NCBI GenBank assembly: GCA_021841795.1
Contig: JAKCDN010000130.1
Coordinates: forward strand, 1 to 8,041
Direction of reading: 5' to 3'
Source: Acidobacteriota bacterium
Lineage (GTDB): Bacteria > Acidobacteriota > Terriglobia > Terriglobales > Acidobacteriaceae
Length of the DNA: 8,041 nucleotides
In this document: one piece after another, positions 1-4,520 of the stretch
Layout: each line of letters begins with the position of its first letter
Numbering within the stretch: position 1 is the stretch's first letter
The notes under the pieces: generated by a model
What the model was told of the DNA's origin: nothing
The model's database searches: none
What the model saw: only the letters and a program-made list of their open reading frames with translations
Translations under genes and position numbers: made by a program

Positions 1-323
1 AGCCCTATCAGTTCAACGCCGCGGGCACCCCGCTCGGCCTGCTCCCCGGCATGAGCTACACCGGCGAAACCCGCGCCTTTCCCCCCGGTTCCCGCCTGCT
101 CTTCTATACCGATGGCCTCACTGAAGTCTTTCGTGGGGATGAGGAGTTTGGCCAGGAGAGGCTCCTCGATGAATTTTCTGCGTGCCCTTCTCGAAAGGCC
201 GATGGTATCCTCGATGCATTGTGGACGGCCATCGAGGCCTTTGCCCAGGGCAGTCCGCAGGCGGACGACATGACCGCATTGGCCCTTTGCCATGCGGCGG
301 ATACGGCGGAGATGCCGGGATGA
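1..323 (+). CDS. SpoIIE/PP2C-type serine phosphatase, C-terminal part (RsbU-like)
   Basis: This is the last 107 codons of a gene that begins before the window; the reading frame enters at base 3. It shows the C-terminal signature of the SpoIIE/RsbU phosphatase domain: a GTPLGLLPG turn, the conserved LLFYTDGLTE strand and helix, and the metal-binding motif QADDMTALAL near the end. Family members are Mn/Mg-dependent phosphatases that remove phosphate from the serine of STAS anti-anti-sigma factors and so release a sigma factor or another target from its kinase. Any N-terminal sensor domain (PAS, GAF, HAMP or receiver) lies outside the window, so the input signal is unknown. The stop codon overlaps the start of the next gene as ATGA, which indicates translational coupling with its opposing kinase. 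The family call is secure; the specific pathway is inferred. Confidence 0.9.
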   Translation, partial: PYQFNAAGTPLGLLPGMSYTGETRAFPPGSRLLFYTDGLTEVFRGDEEFGQERLLDEFSACPSRKADGILDALWTAIEAFAQGSPQADDMTALALCHAADTAEMPG

Positions 324-766
324 GCGAACTGAAGTCCACGATGGTGGAAGTTAAGCTGCCGACGCGCCTCGGGTATGAAAAGGTCGCCATGAGCACCGCC
401 TCGGCGGTCGCAAAGCTGATGGGCTTTCCTGAAGACCGCATCGAAGACCTCAAAACCGCGGTCGCTGAAGCCTGCATTAACGCCATCGAGCATGGCAACC
501 GGCTCAATGAGAAGCTGTCCGTCGGCGTCGAGCTCCGCGCCGAGCCCGATGCCCTTGAAGTCAAGGTGATCGACGACGGCACCGGCATCAAAAAACAGCC
601 GGAAAAACCCAATATCGACCGCAAAATTCACGGCGAAGAAGACCCGCGCGGCATGGGCATGTTCCTGATCCAGTCCCTGGTTGACGAAGCCGAATGGGTG
701 ACCGGTCTCGACGGCAAAAGCAGCTATGTCCGGCTGTTGATTAAGCTGGATAAGGACGCGGCCTGA
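320..766 (+). CDS. RsbW-like anti-sigma factor / serine-protein kinase (HATPase_c)
   Basis: This 148-residue protein has the GHKL/HATPase fold of RsbW and SpoIIAB. Visible motifs are the N box EACINAIEHGN (Glu50, Asn54, His58), the G1 box DDGTGI (Asp85-Gly89) and the G2 box RGMGM (Arg110-Met114). The length is typical for a stand-alone kinase of this family. The open frame extends upstream to 182, but ATG 320 is preferred because it overlaps the phosphatase stop as ATGA, has GGAG eight bases before it (308-311), and gives the expected N terminus. Such kinases phosphorylate a STAS partner on serine and bind a sigma factor when the partner is phosphorylated. With the phosphatase before it and the STAS protein after it, all three parts of a partner-switching circuit are present. 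No sigma factor gene lies in the window, so the final target is not known. Confidence 0.93.
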   Translation: MSELKSTMVEVKLPTRLGYEKVAMSTASAVAKLMGFPEDRIEDLKTAVAEACINAIEHGNRLNEKLSVGVELRAEPDALEVKVIDDGTGIKKQPEKPNIDRKIHGEEDPRGMGMFLIQSLVDEAEWVTGLDGKSSYVRLLIKLDKDAA

Positions 767-780
767 CACTCGCTCTACTC

Positions 781-1164
781 ATGAAAGCGGAGGAACATCA
801 AGAAGTGCAATCCGAGACCAAATCCCGCATTGAACAGTTGATTACTCCCGCCGGTCATCCCGTCGCCGTTCTCCGCTTTGTCGGCGATATCGCCAGCACC
901 TCGAAAGACGCCGTGCTCGGCGCCTACCAGGCGCTTCCCCGCGAAACCACGAAGCTGATCCTGCTCGACTTCACGGGCGTCGATTACATCAATTCCAGCG
1001 GCATCGCCCTCGTCATTCAGCTCCTCATCGAGGCCTCGAACGCCGGTCAAAAGGTCTTCTGCTTCGGCCTCTCCGCCCACTTCACCAAGGTCTTCACCAT
1101 GGTTGGCATCACCAAATACGCAGGCCTGTTTCCCACCCAGGCTGACGCACTGGCCGCCCTCTAG
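781..1164 (+). CDS. STAS-domain anti-anti-sigma factor (RsbV/SpoIIAA-like)
   Basis: This 127-residue, single-domain STAS protein would be the substrate of the preceding kinase and phosphatase. The diagnostic element is the strand-turn-helix LLDFTGVDYINSSGIALVI (residues 61-79); Ser72/Ser73 occupy the phosphorylation position, with Asn71 where many homologues have Asp. The C-terminal part (FCFGLSAHFTKVFTMVGI) also fits the family. The start is uncertain. ATG 781 lies 15 bases after the kinase stop but has no clear ribosome binding site. GTG 805 would give 119 residues and has GGAGG at 789-793, eleven bases ahead, which is somewhat long spacing. Both starts leave the whole STAS domain intact. 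It is probably co-transcribed with the two upstream genes. Confidence 0.92.
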   Translation: MKAEEHQEVQSETKSRIEQLITPAGHPVAVLRFVGDIASTSKDAVLGAYQALPRETTKLILLDFTGVDYINSSGIALVIQLLIEASNAGQKVFCFGLSAHFTKVFTMVGITKYAGLFPTQADALAAL

Positions 1165-1453
1165 CTGCGGTGTCTCTCAAGTTCGCAACCTGAACGCACG
1201 CTCATGCTGAGCGTAGTTTGGCCGGCTCTTGAGCCTCACCGGGTCGATGCATCTGCGCTTGCTCGTCGGCGAATTGCAGATTCACCGCACCAGTCCGTAC
1301 CCTTCCCGCCCGGCCTGTTCCCCATCGCGGGAACGCCGCCTGAATCGCGGGTTCATTCGGGTCAAACTGCGCGGCTCGGTCTGTCTGGTCTCGGTCTGCG
1401 CGGCCGCGGTCTCTCTGATCGGGATTCCGCACCGGAAGCTCTCCGCGCCCGGT
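1165..1453. other. Convergent gap with no recognised gene
   Basis: These 289 bases lie between the end of the partner-switching genes (+ strand) and the end of the SnoaL-like gene (- strand). Open frames cross the gap on both strands, but none has a recognisable domain or a convincing ribosome binding site, and they overlap one another as expected for GC-rich DNA. The only clear structure is the stem-loop at 1198-1214, plus a weak 5-bp dyad (TTCCG-CAC-CGGAA) near 1425-1437. Confidence 0.6.
1198..1214 (+). terminator. Stem-loop after the partner-switching genes, possible terminator
   Basis: A perfect inverted repeat, ACGCTCA-TGC-TGAGCGT, has a 7-bp stem and a 3-base loop and lies 34 bases after the STAS stop codon. 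It is followed by AGTTTGG, which is only a poor T-tract. Position suggests a transcription end for the upstream operon. The short tail means it may instead be Rho-assisted, or just a dyad. Confidence 0.4.
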
Positions 1454-2044
1454 CTACTGCGATCCCTTGTCGCCCTTGCCGAAGAACGGAATGTGGAACG
1501 GCGAGTCCGTCGCGGCGGGCTTCTTCTGCTTGCCGTTGTTTTCCTGGCGCAGCAGGGTGCGCTGCGAGTTGATGCACAGCCAGCTCCCGTGCACGCGCTC
1601 AAAAACGTGCGTAAATATCCCTTTTTCTTCGACCTCTTCGCCTTTTACCTTGTGCTGCAGGCTATAGGTCCCGTTGGCCACCGCAATATCGCCCAGCATG
1701 CGCACGGTGATTACCTTCTGTGTCAGGTAAAGGGACTTGTCCTGCCCGTTGATCACCTGCACAATCTGCTGGTTGCGCGTGGTCACGTCCCCGTCTGACG
1801 AAACATCGACAAACAGCGGAGAAAGCACCAGTTCCAGCGCGTACTGGTCCCGCCGGTTCACAGCTCCGGACCAGCCGTCCTCAATCTTCTGGAACTGCGC
1901 AACCTCAGGACTCACCGTCGTGGTCACGCCGGGCTCAACCGCTGCCGGGGCGCTGCTGCCGCTCGCCCCGGAGGACGGACTCTGAGCAGTGGAACTGATA
2001 ACCGCAAGAAGAAGGGCAAAAAAACTGACGCAATGGCGATTCAT
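1454..2044 (-). CDS. Secreted SnoaL/DUF4440-like protein
   Basis: This 196-residue protein has an N-terminal hydrophobic segment (about residues 6-17) ending in STAQ, which looks like a Sec signal peptide cut near residue 21. After a Ser/Ala/Pro-rich linker, residues of about 47-165 fit the NTF2-like SnoaL/DUF4440 pattern: an early helix with W and NRRDQYAL, then FVDVSSDGDVTTRNQQI, a central VRMLGDIAVANGTY, and a late GIFTHVFERVHGSWLCINSQRT. The tail is Lys/Gly-rich. The frame opens at a TTG (2062), but ATG 2044 is chosen because it starts directly before the signal peptide; its ribosome binding site is weak (GGGG about 11 bases upstream). DUF4440 proteins are common in acidobacteria and mostly have no assigned reaction. 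The gene lies downstream of the Crp/Fnr gene on the same strand, 149 bases away and beyond a stem-loop, so co-transcription is uncertain. Confidence 0.8.
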   Translation of the reverse strand: MNRHCVSFFALLLAVISSTAQSPSSGASGSSAPAAVEPGVTTTVSPEVAQFQKIEDGWSGAVNRRDQYALELVLSPLFVDVSSDGDVTTRNQQIVQVINGQDKSLYLTQKVITVRMLGDIAVANGTYSLQHKVKGEEVEEKGIFTHVFERVHGSWLCINSQRTLLRQENNGKQKKPAATDSPFHIPFFGKGDKGSQ

Positions 2045-2128
2045 AGCCGCAAAATACCCCAACCCGTAAAAAGAGTGGCGCTTTCCAAATGATATCTCTT
2101 AGACGCTCCACAGTCCCTGAAAGGAGCG

Positions 2129-2150
2129 GAAAGCCGCGGGAAAGCCGCGG
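2129..2150. repeat. Perfect tandem duplication of an 11-bp unit
   Basis: The unit GAAAGCCGCGG occurs at 2129-2139 and again at 2140-2150 with no gap or mismatch. A second short direct repeat, GGCCGTC, follows at 2149-2155 and 2160-2166. The tract lies between the SnoaL-like gene and the Crp/Fnr gene. It could be simple slippage or a protein-binding repeat; nothing in the sequence decides. Confidence 0.7.
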
Positions 2151-2160
2151 CCGTCCCCCG

Positions 2161-2179
2161 GCCGTCAGCGCCTGACGGC
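2161..2179 (-). terminator. Stem-loop after the Crp/Fnr gene, possible terminator
   Basis: GCCGTCAG-CGC-CTGACGGC forms a perfect 8-bp stem with a 3-base loop, 14 bases beyond the stop codon of the Crp/Fnr gene in its direction of transcription. The next bases on that strand are G-rich, not T-rich, so it is not a classical intrinsic terminator. The upstream GGCCGTC copy (2149-2155) could pair with the same GACGGC arm, giving an alternative hairpin. It may separate expression of the regulator from the downstream SnoaL-like gene. Confidence 0.45.
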
Positions 2180-2193
2180 TCCACAAAGATCGG

Positions 2194-2946
2194 TTAGAAA
2201 AGACTTTGCAGCCGGTCCGGGCTGTGCAGCGTCACGATCGAATCCTCGATCGCGATCCAGCCGTCTTTGCGGAACTGCCCCAGGGTGCGCGTCACCGTCT
2301 CCCGCGTGGTGCAGGTCATCGATGCCATCTCTTCGTGCGTCAGCAGCAGCGGAAACCGGTATTCCCCGCTCTCCGTGTGCTCGCCGATCTGATGCGCCAG
2401 CTCAATCAGAAGCCTTGCCAGGCGTGCCGCCACCGTCTCGGCCAGCGCAATCCGGCAGGCGTCCTGCAGCGCAAAGCGGTACTCCTGGCAGATGCACTGG
2501 ACCGCCCGCAGTTGCGCTTCCTTGTGACTGCGCAGAAAGGTCAGAAACCTCTCCCGCTCCACCGGCCGCAGTTGCGCCGGCGTCAACGTCGCGGCCGTCA
2601 CCTCGTACACGCCGTGGGAAAGCACGGCGTACAGCCCCAGCATGGAGCCCGGCCCCGCGACCCGCACTATCATATGCCGGTCTTCCGGGCGCCCCGTCGT
2701 CAATTTAAGGTAGCCGCTGCAGATCAGGTACAGGCAGCGCGCATCCTCGCCCTGCGTAAAAAGTGAGGCCTGCGACGGCAGTGAGATCGTGCTTGTCGCC
2801 AGTTCCAGATCCGCCAGCACCGCGCTGCCCAGCGAGCAAAACCACCCCGGCCGCCGATTCGCGCACGCGGCGCAACCCAATGGCGAGGGCCGGCCTGCTG
2901 CTCTCGGCCGGATCTGCGCATCGAACGTACTCTGCGTGTCCGCCAT
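2194..2946 (-). CDS. Crp/Fnr-family transcription regulator with N-terminal cysteine cluster
   Basis: This 250-residue protein has a cyclic-nucleotide-binding-like beta-roll (about 45-130), a dimerisation helix (about 135-187) and a C-terminal winged helix (about 195-245). The recognition helix reads TTRETVTR; Arg215, Glu216 and Arg220 match the CRP residues that read TGTGA half-sites, while Glu216, Thr219 and Arg220 also resemble the FNR pattern. The N terminus holds C25-x2-C28-x8-C37, similar to the FNR iron-sulfur ligands but with wider spacing and no cysteine where FNR has C122; C71, C76, C151 and C153 are other candidates for a fourth ligand. The beta-roll lacks the G-E and R-S/T-A signature of cAMP binding, so cAMP is an unlikely effector. 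ATG 2946 has GGAAG six bases ahead. It diverges from the decaheme cytochrome operon and shares a control region with two TGTGA-N6-TCAC sites, which makes it the obvious candidate regulator (inference). Confidence 0.92.
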   Translation of the reverse strand: MADTQSTFDAQIRPRAAGRPSPLGCAACANRRPGWFCSLGSAVLADLELATSTISLPSQASLFTQGEDARCLYLICSGYLKLTTGRPEDRHMIVRVAGPGSMLGLYAVLSHGVYEVTAATLTPAQLRPVERERFLTFLRSHKEAQLRAVQCICQEYRFALQDACRIALAETVAARLARLLIELAHQIGEHTESGEYRFPLLLTHEEMASMTCTTRETVTRTLGQFRKDGWIAIEDSIVTLHSPDRLQSLF

Positions 2947-3075
2947 CGTCTTCTTCCGTTCATTTCTCGATGCGGCCCGCCCGCCTGCTGTCCCCGGACT
3001 CCGTCCTTCCGCCCGAGCTGCAGGTCAGACCGGGATGCCGGCTCAGCCTCGCCAAGACAGAATCCCACTTCAATT

Positions 3076-3089
3076 TTGATCGATGTCGA
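3076..3089. promoter_or_regulatory. Weak FNR-like box
   Basis: TTGAT-CGAT-GTCGA matches the FNR consensus TTGAT-N4-ATCAA at 8 of 10 half-site positions: the left half is perfect and the right half has two mismatches. It lies 130 bases before the Crp/Fnr start. The neighbouring bases 3073-3078 read CAAAAT on the - strand, a 4-of-6 match to a -10 element. Confidence 0.3.
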
Positions 3090-3099
3090 AGGCCTTGGA

Positions 3100-3115
3100 T
3101 GTGACGGGCCTCACG
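3100..3115. promoter_or_regulatory. CRP-type palindrome, regulator-proximal site
   Basis: TGTGA-CGGGCC-TCACG matches the CRP consensus TGTGA-N6-TCACA at 9 of 10 half-site positions. It is one of two such palindromes in this 488-base divergent region. Its centre (3107.5) would be at -41.5 of a leftward transcript starting at 3066, where CAAAAT (3073-3078, - strand) could act as a poor -10. This suggests the regulator may control its own gene. Binding by the adjacent Crp/Fnr protein is inferred from its CRP-like recognition helix. Confidence 0.6.
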
Positions 3116-3160
3116 CCTTTTCAAACGCCCTTGAAGTCGTGTGATGGAAGTGGTGTCGCG

Positions 3161-3174
3161 TTGTCCAATATCAA
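3161..3174. promoter_or_regulatory. FNR-like box in the divergent region
   Basis: TTGTC-CAAT-ATCAA matches TTGAT-N4-ATCAA at 8 of 10 half-site positions, with a perfect right half. It sits between the two CRP-type palindromes. It may be a site for a separate FNR-like protein or chance; eight matches are not decisive on their own. Confidence 0.35.
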
Positions 3175-3192
3175 GCTGTAAACTCCTGAGAT

Positions 3193-3221
3193 ACGAGGCG
3201 TTTCACCTGGAAACATCTCGT
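3193..3221. promoter_or_regulatory. Long interrupted dyad upstream of the decaheme promoter, possible operator
   Basis: The arms read ACGAG-GC-GTTTC and GAAAC-AT-CTCGT around a 5-base centre ACCTG; 10 of 12 arm positions pair. An overlapping outer repeat, GATACGA (3190-3196) and TCGTATC (3221-3227), uses part of the same bases. The dyad centre (3207) is 31.5 bases from the centre of the CRP-type site at 3231-3246, three helical turns, so bound proteins would lie on the same DNA face. Confidence 0.45.
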
Positions 3222-3230
3222 CGTATCCTC

Positions 3231-3246
3231 TGTGATGAATGTCACC
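3231..3246. promoter_or_regulatory. CRP-type palindrome, decaheme-proximal activator site
   Basis: TGTGA-TGAATG-TCACC matches TGTGA-N6-TCACA at 9 of 10 half-site positions. Its centre (3238.5) lies 40.5-41.5 bases upstream of the transcription start predicted from the -10 at 3267-3272, the standard spacing of class II CRP/FNR activation. It is the second of two near-identical sites in the region; their centres are 131 bases apart. Confidence 0.65.
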
Positions 3247-3266
3247 GCCCCGGAACATGACAGCCC

Positions 3267-3272
3267 TGTAAT
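3267..3272 (+). promoter_or_regulatory. Candidate -10 element of the decaheme operon promoter
   Basis: TGTAAT matches TATAAT at 5 of 6 positions and predicts a transcription start near 3279-3280. The -35 position at 17-base spacing (3244-3249) reads ACCGCC, unlike TTGACA, and overlaps the right half of the activator palindrome. A weak -35 with an activator centred near -41 is the expected design of an activator-dependent class II promoter. The leader to the decaheme start would be about 155 bases. Confidence 0.5.
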
Positions 3273-3282
3273 CTTGCGTGCA

Positions 3283-3299
3283 TGTGGTGATGCTCCACA
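3283..3299. promoter_or_regulatory. Inverted repeat at the predicted transcription start
   Basis: TGTGG-N7-CCACA is a perfect 5-bp inverted repeat lying at about +4 to +20 of the predicted decaheme transcript. A protein bound here would block initiation, and a short RNA hairpin is also possible. It is too short to assign. Confidence 0.3.
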
Positions 3300-3419
3300 C
3301 CCGCGAGTGGCTGCCAGGGAATCGCGGCAGTGCTCATGCTCACATGGAGCGGATTCCGCATGCGGCGCGGTCTTTCGGCTGCACTCGGTTTCGGGTTGTG
3401 CCAGGAAGTTCTTTTTTTG

Positions 3420-3426
3420 AAGGCGG
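3420..3426 (+). promoter_or_regulatory. Ribosome binding site that sets the decaheme cytochrome start
   Basis: AAGGCGG, one mismatch from AAGGAGG, ends eight bases before ATG 3435. The in-frame ATGs at 3330 and 3336 have no comparable site and would place about 35 extra residues ahead of a normal signal peptide, so 3435 is taken as the start. Confidence 0.7.
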
Positions 3427-3434
3427 TATTTTGC

Positions 3435-4397
3435 ATGCATACAAATAGGCCGGTAACGCGGATGTACGGTGCGGCCCTCGGGTGGCTTACGGGGCAGCGA
3501 GTGTTTTTGATGATCCTCCTCGGCGCGGGCTTGTTCTGCGCCTCGGCCCTGGCGGCTCCGCCGTCCGGCGCCAAATCCTCTGATGCATCGGCGGCTCCCG
3601 CCGCGCACGCTCAGTTTGTGGGCTCTGAAACCTGCGCCACTTGCCACGAGGCGGTGAGCAAGGGCTTTGCTTCCAACCCGCATACCAAGATGGCTTACCT
3701 GCACGGCAACCCGGCCGGCGTCTCCTGCGAGAACTGCCATGGCCCGGGGAGCGAGCACGTGGCCGGCGGTGGCGATGTCACCAAGATCTTCAACCCCGCC
3801 AAGGCCTCGGCCAAGGATGTCGATGCCAAGTGCCTTGGCTGCCATGCCGGCGCTCATCCTGACTTCATGCGCTCGCCCCACGCCAAGGCCAATGTCAGTT
3901 GCATCGGCTGCCACGACATTCACGGCGGCAAGACGGAGACGCTCCTCAAGGCGCCTCAGCCGACCCTCTGCTTCCAGTGCCACGCCGATCAGAAGTCCCA
4001 GTTCGATATGCCTTTCCACCATCGCGTCAACGAGGGGCTGATCAAGTGCAGCGACTGCCACGATCCCCACGGTACCTTCCAGAACAACAATCTGAGGAAT
4101 ACCGCGGATCAGAACATGATCTGCACCAAGTGCCACACCGATGTGCGCGGCCCGTTCGTCTACGAGCACGCTCCGGTCAAGGCTGAGGGCTGCATGTCCT
4201 GTCACACGCCCCACGGTTCGCAGAATGCGCGCCTGCTGAACATGCCGAGCATCAATACGCTCTGCAATCAGTGTCACAGCCGCGTTGCCAACGGAACGGT
4301 CCATGGACAAGGGTCAGGATCCGACGAACTGGAGCCTTGCACCACCTGCCATACCTACATCCATGGCTCGAACATCAATGCGGCGTTCCTCCGGTAA
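3435..4397 (+). CDS. mtrA: MtrA/PioA/DmsE-family periplasmic decaheme c-type cytochrome
   Basis: This 320-residue secreted cytochrome carries exactly ten CXXCH haem-binding motifs, starting at residues 67, 98, 133, 156, 179, 205, 230, 253, 277 and 302. A signal peptide is clear: a basic N terminus, a hydrophobic core at about 23-40 and cleavage near ASALA-A (about 40). The many extra His residues (for example H83, H90, H108, H149) would serve as distal ligands for bis-His haems. Ten haems in about 280 mature residues, directly before an MtrB/PioB-type porin gene, is the hallmark of MtrA, PioA, MtoA and DmsE. In those systems the decaheme protein is inserted in the porin and forms a haem wire through the outer membrane. 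The ATG at 3435 is chosen from its AAGGCGG site. The upstream region has a putative class II activator promoter. Whether it delivers electrons outward or inward cannot be read from the sequence. Confidence 0.95.
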   Translation: MHTNRPVTRMYGAALGWLTGQRVFLMILLGAGLFCASALAAPPSGAKSSDASAAPAAHAQFVGSETCATCHEAVSKGFASNPHTKMAYLHGNPAGVSCENCHGPGSEHVAGGGDVTKIFNPAKASAKDVDAKCLGCHAGAHPDFMRSPHAKANVSCIGCHDIHGGKTETLLKAPQPTLCFQCHADQKSQFDMPFHHRVNEGLIKCSDCHDPHGTFQNNNLRNTADQNMICTKCHTDVRGPFVYEHAPVKAEGCMSCHTPHGSQNARLLNMPSINTLCNQCHSRVANGTVHGQGSGSDELEPCTTCHTYIHGSNINAAFLR

Positions 4398-4399
4398 AA

Positions 4400-4455
4400 A
4401 CGTTGGGAGCCGTGCCCGGAGCGCTTTTCCGAGCCCCTGGCACGGCGCCCAACGT
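4400..4455 (+). repeat. Long intercistronic stem-loop between the decaheme and porin genes
   Basis: The arms ACGTTGGG-A-GCCGTGCC (4400-4416) and GGCACGGC-G-CCCAACGT (4439-4455) form a 17-position stem broken only by one A-G mismatch, with a 22-base loop that can pair further (CGG with CCG). It begins three bases after the decaheme stop. There is no T-tract directly after it; TTTTT occurs only 15 bases later (4471-4475). It is more likely a partial terminator, an RNA processing or stability element that sets the cytochrome to porin ratio, or a remnant mobile palindrome than a full terminator, because the porin gene behind it shows no obvious promoter of its own. Confidence 0.75.
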
Positions 4456-4520
4456 AGATTGGTGCGTGACTTTTTAAGGGTTCGATTTCGGCAACGAGTT
4501 TGATTCAAGTGAGGCTTCAT

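Noticed and set aside
1229..1798. 189-codon + strand frame over the end of the SnoaL-like gene
   Set aside because: It is mostly antisense to the SnoaL-like coding region, with no supported start and no recognised domain.
3232..3420. Small + strand frame (62 codons) in the decaheme leader, possible leader peptide
   Set aside because: It starts inside the activator palindrome, upstream of the predicted transcription start, and has no ribosome binding site.
3171..4310. 379-codon open frame on the - strand opposite the decaheme gene
   Set aside because: The + strand carries ten CXXCH motifs in frame. The antisense frame has no domain and runs into the control region.
4400..4475. Classical intrinsic terminator after the decaheme gene
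   Set aside because: The hairpin is strong, but the nearest T-run (4471-4475) is 15 bases beyond the stem, too far for the standard mechanism.
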